A DNA stretch of 64,000 nt from Sphaerulina vaccinii (lineage: Eukaryota; Ascomycota; Dothideomycetes; Mycosphaerellales; Mycosphaerellaceae), in assembly GCA_022570795.1 (NCBI GenBank), contig JAKUDP010000009.1, forward strand, positions 806,001 to 870,000, in the 5' to 3' direction. Positions 1 through 10,916 of the stretch are shown one piece after another; within the stretch, counting starts at the first letter, position 1; each line of letters opens with the position of its first letter. The notes beneath the pieces are model-generated. The model saw only the letters and a list, made by a program, of their open reading frames with translations. It did not search any database and was not told the origin of the DNA. The position numbers and the translations under genes were made by a program.

Positions 1-425
1 CGCACCACCATCCTCGAAGAAGGGCTCATTAAGTATTGCCAGATCGCAGCCGGGCCGTTCCTGGTGCCTGGTTTTTGGTCAGCCCTGGAGCCTGCGCGTT
101 GTAAATAAAAGATCTCTTCGTACAAGATCTCCTCCATGGTGGCCCATTGGTGCTCTGAACGATGTATGGGATTCGACCGCAAACCGTCGCAAGGAGCAAG
201 TGTCACTGCAGACCCGAATGTCGTTTGCAGGAACTTGGAGCTGTCAGACGGATTGCAAGAGGATCCGTCTGCCGTCTGCTCGTAGCTAGAGACATGCTGC
301 TCAAACGCATCGACTTTGGCTTGTAGGTTGCGTACTTTCTCTTTCATGCGTTGTCTGTAGAGCTTCTGCGCCTGCCGATTTTGAGCCTTCTTCTTGTCGC
401 TATTGTCGCAGCCAGAGATATTCAT
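1..425 (-). CDS. bZIP transcription factor, partial (3' end runs off the left edge)
   Basis: The minus strand is open from an ATG at 425 to the window edge (141 codons), so the C-terminus is missing. Residues 11-31 form a fungal AP-1-like basic region: the Asn-x7-Arg signature is present (QNRQAQKLYR) with the AQ and YR pairs usual in fungal bZIPs. The zipper after it is weak (Leu, Phe, Tyr at heptad spacing). The protein should be a nuclear DNA-binding dimer; its target is unknown. The 5' end is uncertain. The ATG directly follows a TTGCAAG that could be a 3' splice site, and an open frame upstream on the same strand (about 523-735) ends in a GTGAGT donor in matching phase, so there may be a 5' exon. 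The bZIP motif is clear; the gene boundaries are not. Confidence 0.75.
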   Translation of the reverse strand, partial: MNISGCDNSDKKKAQNRQAQKLYRQRMKEKVRNLQAKVDAFEQHVSSYEQTADGSSCNPSDSSKFLQTTFGSAVTLAPCDGLRSNPIHRSEHQWATMEEILYEEIFYLQRAGSRADQKPGTRNGPAAIWQYLMSPSSRMVV

Positions 426-1790
426 CTTGCAATTGTAAACAAGAGTACGAGATCATACGAATTGTCAATATGTAGCTCGCACAGTCACCATTCATCCACG
501 CGTCCGCATGTCGGCTATGAGCCTATGGCAACCAACTCACGTGTCGCAGGCGGTGAGCTCCGGTGGGCAATTCGGACAGCAAGACATCAAGACCCAAGTC
601 CTGAACACGTCTTTCATGGTCGGTAGATATCCGGATTGTTTGTCGTACATGCGAAGTAGTATGTTGGAGCTGGCCAAGCCCCAGGTTATTGGAGTGGTTT
701 TGCAGGTTCAGCAGGGTGAAGTCGCCTCGTTCCACGTGCCTGAAGCATTCACTCCCTGGGAGAAACCTTCTTGCCCGGCCCGTGGATTACCGGCCCAGGG
801 GAACTTGCAACCTTGAGCCTCGACGCTCTGGGTTTGCACACACAGCTCGGCATCTGTGACCCGAAGCATATTATGAACTACTTACTCCGGGGATCCTAGG
901 CTCAAGCTACTGCTTAGTGATCGAGGATGGAATGTCTCTGGAGGTCTCTACACTTATCGTTGCTAGTGCTGGCTGAAGGTTAGGCGAGTAGTACAAGGGA
1001 CCTGTGATAATGTTAGGTGTGTTTCAGTGACCACATCCGCGCGCGCACTACCAAGCTTTTTTATCTCATTTGATCATGTGTTGCAAACATTCGAAGGTAG
1101 AGCCGACTGTTTCTCGGTGTGCGACTTGCCAAGTTGCTAATCACACACGCAAGATAGGCAAGATAGCTTGTGTGTCTCAGCTGGTGACCCAAAGGGAGGC
1201 CTAACCAGGGAGTTTGAGCTCCTGTTCAAAAGGTATAGTATGCGCGCGAGGTACGAGGCATGGGACACTACGATCGTTGGTGCAGTATCTTTGTTTGTGT
1301 TGATCGAGCTTGCTGGTTGACTGTTCTTCAACTTCGTCGCCGGCGATTTCCATAACACCCTTGGTTGCTCGATTGCCGACATGGCGGTCCTTGAGCGTCG
1401 GGCGAGCAGTGTATGCTTCGCATTCGGTCTATGTAGTCGGAGCGAGGGTCGATCTTGTGCTGATAGGTGTTTTCGTGTACACAGTGACCAGGAAGATGAG
1501 CAAGATGAGGTGGTGTTAACAGGGGCGATATTGGGGTTGGACGGCAAGAGTGGGTGCGGCAAGTGCGGGTGCGGGCGGTTCCTTCCGTTCTTGACCGTCG
1601 CCCGCGAAACACTCTCACGTTCTCACGTTCTCATCAACACATCCGCACATTTGCTTCTACCCGCATCAAGACGTAGGTTGGAACGTGCGGATCTACGCGC
1701 GATGATACTGAGTTCACGCCTTCTCTTTACTGCACCCTTTGATCAGCACTGAGTGGACTGAAGGACGAGGGATAGGAAGGACTAGGAAGA
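426..1790. other. Gap with no firm gene
   Basis: I see no convincing gene. Overlapping open frames on both strands lack domain-like composition. The minus-strand frame near 523-735 is the only candidate, as a possible 5' exon of the bZIP gene: it has no ATG, but ends at a GTGAGT donor and may begin after a TTTCTCCCAG acceptor near 752. Confidence 0.4.
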
Positions 1791-1798
1791 TTCGCAAT

Positions 1799-2480
1799 CA
1801 GAGACATCGCTTCCATGGAACCTCTCCAAAAGCCGCTATTGTTTTGAACCGCGACCTGTCTGTAACTCTGATGGCATGGTCAATTATGCCTCTAGGAGAT
1901 GGACATACCAGGTGCTTTCTACTCCACTCGGCTAATGGACTCCTGGGGCCCTACCTCGCCTCATGGCACAGCACAATAAAGGCATATCTCTGAACCCTGC
2001 CACTCTTCAAATGCGCACCCTCTCTGCAACCTCAATAGCGTGGTCAACAACGACTTTCGGAGACACACTGTCGAGCATCTCCACTTAGCTCGAACGACCG
2101 TGCCACCGCAAGCGGGACCCAGTCGCGATTAGGGAAAAGTAACGGGTTCAGAGATACCGCCTCCATGAAACCTCTCCAAATCCGCGATTTTCCTGGTCGC
2201 GCCCTATCTGAAGCCTCAAAGACATAGCTGACAGCACGCTTGAGAGATAGATAATTGAGATCTCGCCGGCGCTTTCGAACCACCATGCCACTAGGATTGG
2301 ATCCGCACCGCGATGCCAGAAAAGTTGATGAACAGAGATACTGCCTGAGGCCACTCCGAACACTGCCATCGTCTTGATCGCGACCTGTCCATAGCATTGT
2401 CGACAAGGCAGTTCTGAGATATATCGTTTGATCCAGCGACATCGGATTCGACTCGTCCCGCCGCTGGAAACACGCCGCAT
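1799..2480. repeat. Degenerate tandem repeat, about four units of 160-186 bp
   Basis: A recognisable core resembling GCGACCTGTCTG recurs near 1851, 2013, 2199 and 2380. Matching left flanks (CAGAGACATCGCTTCC near 1799, CAGAGATACCGCCTCC near 2150, ACAGAGATACTGCC near 2334) and a shared CGAACGACC/CGAACCACC...TGCCAC segment near 2090 and 2276 confirm the period. Units differ by many substitutions and small indels, so the array is old or mutated. It lies about 100 bp beyond the stop of the choice-of-anchor-B gene. Minus-strand frames cross it, but no product is recognisable. Confidence 0.6.
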
Positions 2481-2575
2481 CGTTACGCTAGAAGATCTGA
2501 AGCTTAGAGAGACTTGCCGGAACTCTTATGGCTGAGCCACTACACAAATGCAAACGGATCCATACCAATACAGAT

Positions 2576-4427
2576 TTACCTAGATTTTCCACCAAAGCCA
2601 CGGCCACCATCGCGGCCACGACCCGAAGCCACCCTCAACACATATGCGCCTCGCTCAAAGGTGTTGGCCACAATGTAACCACTTGGGAACTGGAAGTTAC
2701 CCCAGGATCCCACGAAATCATTTGAGCCACCGGCCTAGGATCAGTTAGCTACTGTCGTGCGTGTGCTCCTGGTGGGTACTCACTGCATCGTCTTCGGGGT
2801 GCATGTCGAAGAATGCCAGAGTGCGAACACGGCTGCCATCTGGATAACGGGCAATTGAGCGAACGTCCTTCACCCATACGCCTGCGCCGTAGTTGGACTG
2901 GAACATGACACCGTCCTCAATGTAGAGGTTGTGGTCAACAGCGCGGTGATCCGTCGACTTGAAGATACCGGTCTGAGGGGTATATGTCAGTACGTGATAG
3001 CTGAATCTTACAGGAATGCTCATCATGAACTTACGTGCTTAGGATTACGAAGGTCAGTCAGATCAATGATGTGAGTGATAGGAATGCCGTCAGCCACAAC
3101 GCCTCGAACTTCATCGAGCTCATCGTTCAGCAGGACGAATTGATGCCAGTTACGCTCGGTCCACCATCCTTGATGGCAGTAGGTCGCGCCAGGATACTCT
3201 AGTCTGCCAAGTATGACACTGTTGGCTTGGTCGGTACTGTCCCAGACAGTGATGCTGTCCTCGTTGTACGCAACGCAGATGTTGCGGCCACGGTAGCGTC
3301 GATCAGGACCATTGTAGGTCACGCATTGAGCATCGTGTGTATAGCCATCCTGGCTGGCACATCCGGGCTTGAAAGGGTTCTTAGGGTCGTCGAGGTTGAT
3401 GTACTCCAGACCCGCAGCGCATGTCTGGTTGCGAGGTTGAGCACCGACTGCAATGGCGTACTCGCTGTCCCAGTCGACCACGATATTATGAGCACCTTCA
3501 AGCAGTCAGCAAATGCTCCGCATTCGCGGAGAGCCCTTAATACTCACGGCCAATCGGCAGATCGTCGAAGATACCCTCAACGTCAGTTCTGCTGAAGGTA
3601 ACAGGCCTTCTCGGATCGATAGCCGCAACCTTAGAGAGGTCAGTAAACGCTTCATACTCAATGGAGAAGGTGCATACCTTGTTCATATCAAAGATCTGGA
3701 CATTGTGCCCGACGGCTTCTGAGCCAATGATGGCGGAGTTGTTGAGAACTCTGATCTCACGCCAGCTCGAACCGATAGGGTCTTGCGATGGCAAACGTCC
3801 CAAGTAGGTCATCTTGCCACGCCTGTCAATTTCCACGAAAGCAGTACCGGTCTGCTGGCCGATCAGAGCGATCTGTCTGCCACGAGGACCGACCCAGCCC
3901 CAGACCGAACTACCCCTCCTGTTTGGGAATCGAGGATCTGCCTCACCTCCACCCATATCGTTGTGGTTCAGGAAGTCGTATAAGTCCATCTGTGTCGAGC
4001 AGTGAGTATGTGAAGATGCTGATCGGCTTGAGATGCACTCACGTTGTCGCAACGGAACGTCTGCATTGGGTTGCCCTCTTCGGCAACAGCGATGCCACGG
4101 CGACATTGCAAGCGATCACTCTTCACTCGTCGGTCAAGCTTGTCCCATGTTCTCCATGATGGCCATTGACTTGAGTTGAGAGCACCGGCAGCTTCGAGAG
4201 CATCCCATTGTTCCTGTACAGCGTTAGAGCGGCTCGAGATAGGAAATGAGGTCAAAGACATACATTCTTCATGTCCAAAATCCTGTACGGTGTTAGCGCG
4301 GCTCGAGACAGGTGGTGAGGCTAAAGACATACATTTGATGAACTTCGCCAGACTCATACTGCTCTCGCGAGTAGAAAGCAGCATTAGCCACAGCGGGCAT
4401 TACCAATAGAGCTGAACTGAGCTTCAT
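2576..4427 (-). CDS. Secreted choice-of-anchor-B (LVIVD-type) protein, eight exons
   Basis: CDS is complement(2576-2734, 2784-2972, 3035-3495, 3548-3629, 3678-3989, 4043-4213, 4264-4282, 4333-4427), 495 aa; every junction keeps phase. Residues 1-16 are a typical signal peptide (hydrophobic, ending ANA). The body has the choice-of-anchor-B pattern: SSVWGWVGPRGRQIALIG, then SWREIRVLNNSAIIGSE and NVQIFDMNKV, with DHRAVDHNLYI later. This is a beta-propeller-like extracellular protein found in bacteria and fungi; its biochemical role is not established. The C-terminus ends in a short Gly/Arg stretch. A TATAAG box lies about 75 bp upstream of the ATG. Two oddities are a 19-nt microexon (4264-4282) flanked by nearly identical introns, and a 48-nt stopless intron (3630-3677) that could be retained in frame. 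Confidence 0.85.
4214..4263 (-). repeat. Duplicated 50-nt intron, copy 2 (downstream of the microexon)
   Basis: This intron matches the one at 4283-4332 at about 41 of 50 positions, including GTATGTCTTT at the donor, TCTCGAGCCGC in the middle, the CTAAC branch site and GTACAG at the acceptor. Both are exactly 50 nt. Confidence 0.85.
4283..4332 (-). repeat. Duplicated 50-nt intron, copy 1 (upstream of the microexon)
   Basis: This is the partner of 4214-4263. The 19-nt microexon between them (4264-4282) encodes the second half of a Met codon and then ILDMKN, which reads continuously with the flanking exons, so both introns must be removed to keep the frame. Confidence 0.85.
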
Positions 4428-5735
4428 TGTGGCTGTAGTAGGGGCTGATAGGTCGATACAAGTGAGTCCAAATGAGCAAGTTGTTGCATTCGAGTATACT
4501 TATAAAGCCCTCGTAGTGCATGCTACGCGCGGTCTCCATTCTCCACTCTTTCTCTCTTCTTATCGCGTACGGCCATTCTTCACGAGATCTCAAGACGTTC
4601 ATGTGGCTATTGGAGAGCGTACCTGCCTCTTTCGGCATGGTATGCCGAGCTGCTGATGGTGGCCAAGCCATGGTCCAAGATCCTTGGATATCTACACCTC
4701 TCGAAAATAGTTGCTGAGCTCAAGACAATGTATGCTTGTGTATGAGGCACGGCGTGGCTATGACGGCTACCTTCCACATTCGTTGACTTGATCTCGTGGC
4801 GCGCCAACCGTTGTCCCTCTTGGATCATGGAGATTGCAACACCAGCGGCATTTATAAGGGCTCGGCGCTTCGGCTCAAGATGTGAAGTCGAGAGGAAGAT
4901 GCAACCTCGTATGTAGACCTCTTAGTTCCGAGCTGTGCTGGTCGCTTTTTAGGAACCGGTGAAAAGGAAGTGCTCAGATGGTAGCACGTCCTCCATCTTG
5001 CTAGACCGACCAGACTCATCCCCATCGTGTGATGCCAGAGCCTGAGCGGGAGTCTCGTAGCTGCGGCCCAGCAAGCTGTTCGAGGTAATTTCATGCTACA
5101 ACAGAGTACACCAGTCAAGCAACGCCGAACGTCCGACTTTGCCTGGCTTTCTACGCGCATCTCGATCTCCACCTGCGCGAGAACGCTGTCAGTGAGAGTC
5201 ATATGGAACCTAATGATAGGTCGTTGACATCGCAATCTGCACGAAGCCCCTCCCAGGAAAAGATTTCGTCAGAACGATGGTTCAATCTAGGTCTTTCCTA
5301 GCATCGCGGTTCAGTTTCGATTGAAGTGACAGAGTGGTTTCGAATGCAGCGGAGATGCTCGACATTATGTCGCCAGAAGTAGCTGTCGGCCATGCTATTG
5401 CACTCGCAGACAAGTTGGGATCAGAACAATCGCGGTTTTTCAGAGCGATGTTATTGTACTGTGACGCGAGACGGCGTTAGGACTTTGCCGGTTGGCCTAG
5501 GTGAGGATAGAGCACTTGGACAATACATCTCTGAGGCGCAATGACAGCCATGCTCTTGATGTTGGAGACAATCAATAGCATGGCTTATTGTCATATATTG
5601 GAGTTCGGGGTTAATGTTGTTCCGCTCCGCTCGAAAGCTCACCTTGTCGCGTTTTCTCTCTCGAAACTCGACACTTCGGAAACATTCACACATTGACTGA
5701 CCCATCTGACCAAACAACGCACTTACTTACCCAAA
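4428..5735. other. Intergenic, divergent promoters
   Basis: This region separates the minus-strand anchor-B gene from the plus-strand gene at 5736. A TATAAG on the minus strand near 4499-4505 suits the anchor-B gene. The minus-strand frame at 4852-5235 has no domain-like composition. Nothing else seen. Confidence 0.5.
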
Positions 5736-7313
5736 ATGGCTCGTCGCGCACGCAGCACCACCCCCTCCGAGCCCTCAAAGGCCCCGACCCGCCGCAGCGC
5801 TCGCCAGGCCGCGAAAGAGTCCTCGGGACCCTCGTCGCGTGCCTCTTCTGTCGTGCCAGAAGACCAGAATGACGGTTGGTTGTCGCCTTCTACTTACTCT
5901 AGACTTCGCGCTGGTGTTTTGAGCCCCAATGCGCTGACAATGGCCCAAAAAGACGCCGTGATCGTCACTTTCGCCCACGAAATTCGCACTCTCCGCGAAG
6001 AACAGGCCGTCCAGGCCACCGAACGCGCCTACAAGGCCCTCGACACTGCAAAGTCGTCTCTCAGAGATCACTTCATGCAGGAGAAACTCGCCGCCCTCGC
6101 ACCACCACCACCGCCAGCACCCTCTGCCGACAACGACGCCAGCGAACGCCTCGACTTCTCCGTCTCCAACCTCAGTACCGGCACGCCCGCGAATATCCAC
6201 ACCGCACCGCAGCAGCAGCAGCAGACGCCAGAGGAACACGCGACCCCAAAGAGATCCTTCTTCGGCTCAGTCTTCGACCGCATCCGCACCACGACTCCAT
6301 TCTTCTCGCGCACGCCGTCGCAAGAACGTACCACACCACAGCAGCAGAGCCCACAGAAGCAATTGGGAGAGCTACCGGCATCTCGCAAGCGTCCAGCGCC
6401 TGCAGAAGAAGAGCCAGAAACACAGACACCGGCGCCTGAACAGCAGCCAGAGCGCGCGCAACGCACGATGCACACCACACCACGCAGCTCCACCACATCC
6501 ACGGCGAAGAAGGCTGCTCGAGCACCCTCCACGAAGGACCACCAGCAAGAGACGTCTCTTGCCACCATTACCGAGCACACAGAGTTGCCAGAGACGACGG
6601 AAATAGACATGGCGTATCTCGAACCCACCCCATCCATGCGACGACGCACAATTGCCAGCGTTCGCCGTACACAGACACCCTCCCGCCGCGCAAAGACGCC
6701 CGTACGAAGCTGGGATAAACCACTGCCACCAAGAGAGCCGAACGCCGATAAGCGCTTGGACAAGGTGCGAACATACTCGACTTTGAAAGAAGAGCTCAAG
6801 GCCATGGAAGAGGATCCGGAGATCCAGCAGCTCATGGGCGGGCGCCCACTGAAGCGCGTGAAGGTCGACAAATTGGTCAAAATACCACACAACAAGCCAG
6901 GCGATGCTTCTGGCACATACGCTGTACCTGACATTGACTCCGATGATGAGATGGAGGTCGATGCCGACGAGGAAACACGCAGCAACATCTTCGACACACT
7001 GCCAGTCGAGAGCGCACCCGTTCCTGCTGTCCAAGCAGCAGCAAGAAGAGAAACACAAGCTGCTGCAACACCAGCACCAGCTGTTGAGAAACCAGCTGTT
7101 CAGGCACCAGCTATCCAAGCACCACCAGAGAAAGTGGCCAGTGCACCAGTTGCAAAGACCGTTGACACACCGCGAATGGTGATCAATTTTCCAGATGTTG
7201 GAAGGAATCCTGGTGGCAGGCTCAATACGACTATTGATACGTACGCGGGAGCGAAGTTTGCTTACGGATTTGCACACTTTATGAAGACTGGAGAGTCATT
7301 GGAGCTGTATTAG
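5736..7313 (+). CDS. Unknown low-complexity nuclear protein
   Basis: Single exon, 525 aa. I do not recognise a family. The N-terminus is basic and Ser/Pro-rich. Residues about 70-125 look helical and may be a coiled coil (MAQKDAVIVTFAHEIRTLRE onward). A long disordered part follows, rich in Pro, Thr, Gln and Arg, with many SP/TP sites. A basic cluster (RPLKRVKVDK, about residue 370) could be a nuclear localisation signal and is followed by an acidic patch (DIDSDDEMEVDADEE). The last ~45 residues (INFPDVGRNPGG...FAYGFAHFMKTG) look ordered and may be the conserved part. Frames on the opposite strand are shadows of its biased codons. The gene is real by codon pattern; function unknown. Confidence 0.75.
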   Translation: MARRARSTTPSEPSKAPTRRSARQAAKESSGPSSRASSVVPEDQNDGWLSPSTYSRLRAGVLSPNALTMAQKDAVIVTFAHEIRTLREEQAVQATERAYKALDTAKSSLRDHFMQEKLAALAPPPPPAPSADNDASERLDFSVSNLSTGTPANIHTAPQQQQQTPEEHATPKRSFFGSVFDRIRTTTPFFSRTPSQERTTPQQQSPQKQLGELPASRKRPAPAEEEPETQTPAPEQQPERAQRTMHTTPRSSTTSTAKKAARAPSTKDHQQETSLATITEHTELPETTEIDMAYLEPTPSMRRRTIASVRRTQTPSRRAKTPVRSWDKPLPPREPNADKRLDKVRTYSTLKEELKAMEEDPEIQQLMGGRPLKRVKVDKLVKIPHNKPGDASGTYAVPDIDSDDEMEVDADEETRSNIFDTLPVESAPVPAVQAAARRETQAAATPAPAVEKPAVQAPAIQAPPEKVASAPVAKTVDTPRMVINFPDVGRNPGGRLNTTIDTYAGAKFAYGFAHFMKTGESLELY

Positions 7314-7331
7314 TGCGTCTGTATGCGATTG

Positions 7332-7526
7332 GAGCGTTTAAGACGTTTTGGCTTCAAGGACTTTACAAAAAGCATGGAAAGGATGATATCCTTGAGTTTA
7401 AGAGAGAGCACGATGGCATCGGAACCGACGGCGTACTGGCGGTTGCACACGCATGAAATTTGAGCGTTTGCGATGCATTTGCTTTAGGGAGTTTACAAAG
7501 AGCATGGAACGGAAGATACCCGATGA
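7332..7526. repeat. Degenerate direct repeat downstream of the 5736 gene
   Basis: About 65 bp starting at 7332 (GAGCGTTTAAGACG...TTTACAAAAAGCATGGAA) recurs 130 bp later, from 7462 (GAGCGTTTGCGATG...TTTACAAAGAGCATGGAA). A weaker third start (GATGAGCGTTTTCTGC) is near 7535. The block is just past the stop codon, probably in 3' UTR or spacer. Confidence 0.5.
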
Positions 7527-8712
7527 GCATGATTGATGAGCGTTTTCTGCGGCATATGCTATGGCCGAGGCAAGAGATGTACAGAGAGCACAGTGTGACG
7601 AGTAAATGATGATAGCGGAGATGCCTGTGTGCACGCTGGTTGGTGAAGATACTCAACGAAATACGCAGAGTCCATAGTGTTGGTGCTCGACGAATGAACG
7701 ATGATGACTGACTTTACATCTCTCCCACTGTCAATCGCATCTTCTCTGCACTTTCATACACACCATGCCGTTGTCGTCGGGTTCCTCTTACATTGCGTAA
7801 AGTGTCTTACGATCAGAGGCAGCATGCGGTCAGCGAATTCAACTCTCTTAGATCACGTCTATTCTCGCATTCTATTCCTGACACTTCGCGCTACTAATCA
7901 TAGACTCATGCTGCGATGCTGGAATACTGCCGGGCCAGAGATTGTACATGATCAATGGGCCTTTCACAGCACTTCCCACATCGTTAAGACTGGCCTCACC
8001 TGAGATATTGACTGCTAACATTGTCTGGGGACACAAGTCACAAATGATTTTAAGTCAGTGAGGTGGTAGGCTGAATAGTAGACACATCTATGATTATTGC
8101 AAGTATGATGCATTGTCACAACGTGTATATAGGATAACGCCAAGCTGTACGCTATCACCAAGCAAACAGTCATCTCTTACACTATGCTCTCCATATCCAT
8201 CAGGCCTAGGCAATCCTTTCAAGCCTAAGTGCCCTCTCAAGGGCGGTACTGATGTTAAACCGCATCTGGTCTACATCTGATCTTGTGGCTGTGGAGCAAC
8301 GATCTGGTTATTTTCAGTACTCGGTCTCCAGTTCCTCGTAGGTCAGTGGTAGCAATATGGCATTACTGGCAGTGTTTTGCTGCAACAGGTCCTGTGACTG
8401 TGGAGACATGAATTGGTCATAATCGGCCTCCATTTCCAGCAACTCAGCAGCCCGGTCATGGTCCGTGTCAAGAGTATTGCTTAACGTGTTCCCCAGTCCA
8501 GCGGTCGGCAGTCGCACGACAAGTTGAGGCAATGGCATGAGTCGTTGCACGCCAGGAGAATCTGGTCCAAGGGGATCATACTCGTCGAGAGCCTGTCTCA
8601 AAGCAGCAAGATCATCAATTGAAGACCCGCGCTCAACCTGTACCACGTGCTCGCTTCTCTATGTCGAGTACTCAACTTCCAAGTTCGCTCGAGATGCAGG
8701 ATGGCCAGGATA
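7527..8712. other. Intergenic, convergent 3' region
   Basis: This spacer lies between the plus-strand 5736 gene and the minus-strand GID gene. The minus-strand frame 8314-8646 (about 110 codons, acidic) has no ATG and begins after a CATAG that could be a 3' splice site. It may be an alternative last exon of the GID gene or chance, and I could not join it in phase. Confidence 0.4.
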
Positions 8713-10916
8713 CTACTCCCTCAAGAAGTCCTCTCGAACGTTGACAAAAGCAGCTGCAGCTCCAGCATGATGGCTTGCAGCTTCTTCTAAAAGAGCTTCG
8801 GTTTGTGCGCAGACCTTCTCTAATGCTGCAGACGAAGGCTTGCCCAGTGACACTATAGCACGTTAGCATGGCCGTCATCGTTGGTGTGGAAAGGAATGCG
8901 GAACCTACCCAGTATGGCACCATTGACTTCCTCTGCAATCTCAGAGCGGCCGTGAAGAGCGAAGAGATGGCTGATAGGACTCTCGTGTATGTTGGTATAG
9001 GCGAAGGCCGCCGAGATGTCCATGAGATGCTTTTGTATATGTGGTCTTCGATCGGACTTGAATTCCTGCTGCAGTTCCTGTCCGTATTGTACAAGGGCTG
9101 TGAGAACCTGATCGGCCTTCATGTAAGACGTCTTTGGCGGTAGCTCCTGAGAGATGTCCATGTCAATGTCATCATTTGCTGAAGGTTCGAGATTCCTTGA
9201 TGTCTCTCTCCGTAACTGGTCATCGAGCTCCATTTGTGTGTCTAAAGGCTCCTCTTCATCGTGCTGTCGTTCCAGTTGGATGCCTGCATGGCCGTTGCTG
9301 CCCAATGAGTCTACACTCTTTGTGGCGGCCGTGGGAGAGGATACAGCATTCGCAAGCTCTGCATGTCTTCTCGTCATCTCAACATACTTTCGACATCGTA
9401 GGCGAAAATATATGTCTCGATTTTTCTCATCATCGAACAGGTTCTGATAGTAAGCTGACAGGTACTTCAGTGCACGATCAATGTCGCCATCCAGTATACT
9501 TCTTCGTATTCGCTGGCGGTGAGTGGCGTGTTGGTCGTCTTCTGTGGACACTCGAAAAGGTTGTGTGTGTTCATCGAATGCTTGTTGCTGTTCCTCGACA
9601 TCTTTCGCGAATGCCTTTGCAGTCTCCACATAGCCTTCGTGGGCGAGGTATTGGCCGATGAGACTGTGTATCAAGGAATGCTCGTTCTGAGGAGAGTGTA
9701 GGTATGATACATCCGTCTGATCGATTTCGGCCAGAATGTTGTGACGTTCTTGCTCAACCAGCCCGTCAATATCGAACACGAAGGGGGTCTTGCCAAAGTT
9801 GACGCGCACATGTTCACCAGGCTTCTTTAGGCCCACGCAGGGGTACAATCTGTCCAGTTTCACGTTTTGAACAGCTGTCCCGAGATGTGTCCCATTCTTC
9901 GTGAAGAACGCACTTCCAGTCCTGAAGTTCATACCACACCCAATCACATCCTGGCTCATGAACTTGGGCCCGTATGGCTTGCCACTAGTAGTGCTTCCGA
10001 ACATGAAGCCATCGTCGCCGTGATATGCCCAAGACTCTGATTCCCAGCCTGGAAGCCTGTTCAGGTTCGCCTTTCTGGTGGAGAACCCAACTCCTATCTG
10101 GGCGTCCTTGACTTTCGACAGTATCGTCACTTCGAAGTAGTATATCCCGACCTCTTTTGGCATGGGCCAATCGCTCCTCACTGCGGCAGCCTCATCTGCT
10201 GTCTTCGTCTGCCCATTAAAGCGTGCCTCAGTACCGTCTGCCAGAATGTCTAATCCAGTCCATTTGTCTTCGTCACTCCATCTACCTGGCAGAGGGTGCA
10301 GCTCATCGTCGACTGCAGAGATGGGCGGTCGTTCTACGATGTCCTGCATCACGCCGCGGTGCATATGTTGAGAAGACATCTTGCTCAGACTCGTTATGCT
10401 TGGGCTCGTGCTCAAACTTGGCTGGTGTGCTCGTGGGTTGGTGCTCACCCGCGCCTTCAGTTCGGCGATATGCTCATCGTGTGACTGTCGTAACCGTTGC
10501 ACGTATCGTGAGTGCTCCAGATATGAGGGCGTGAAGAATGGAGGATGGTCCTCGTGTTCATTACAGCCCAGCCCGTCATAGCGAATAGTGTCGCCTCCGT
10601 ATGTGTTGCCCGCATCTCCCATCAACCCACTGCTCGTCCCTGGCCTTCTGCCACTCTCTTGCTCATATCTGCTCGTTCCCGCCATGTCCCAACTCGATGG
10701 CGTCAGTGTAGTTTGGCGTAGTCCTCGTTCCCGGTCACGCTCTTCATCCGGAGGCGGTAAAGAAGCGCCAGATGGTTGTCTGCTGTGTGTGTTTGTTGCA
10801 CTTTCACTGTTCCTTCCAGCGGCTACTGTGGCATAAGATGCTCTTCGGTAGGTGTTGGAGTAGTAGTCGGGTACTGGTCGTGGATTGTTGCTTCGATCCG
10901 AGTTGGAATTGCTCAT
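8713..10916 (-). CDS. gid1: RanBPM/Gid1-type SPRY-LisH-CTLH-CRA protein (GID/CTLH ubiquitin ligase scaffold)
   Basis: CDS is complement(8713-8852, 8909-10916), 715 aa. The 56-nt intron has a GCTAAC branch site and removes a stop seen in the unspliced frame. Domains in order: disordered Ser/Arg-rich N-terminus; SPRY from about residue 215 (GIYYFEVTILSKVKDAQIGV, then GWESESWAYHGDDG); LisH about 405-435 (NEHSLIHSLIGQYLAHEGY); CTLH about 460-520 (RQRIRRSILDGDIDRALKYL); and C-terminal CRA across the intron (ALVQYGQELQQEF, ending FVNVREDFLRE). Yeast Gid1/Vid30 is the platform of the GID E3 ligase, which destroys gluconeogenic enzymes when glucose returns; RanBP9/10 do the same job in animals. The domain order is complete and length is normal for fungi. 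Confidence 0.93.

Noticed and set aside
2528..2725. Plus-strand frame of 65 codons
   Set aside because: It is antisense to the last exon of the anchor-B gene, which reads GGSNDFVGSWGNFQFPSGY and continues the family pattern.
5775..7277. Long minus-strand open frames (up to about 300 codons) over the 5736 gene
   Set aside because: Cys/Ser/Val-rich translations with no domain character, explained by biased codons of the plus-strand gene.
8314..8646. Minus-strand acidic frame of 110 codons as an independent gene
   Set aside because: No ATG, no recognisable domain, and no phase-compatible join to the GID gene found.
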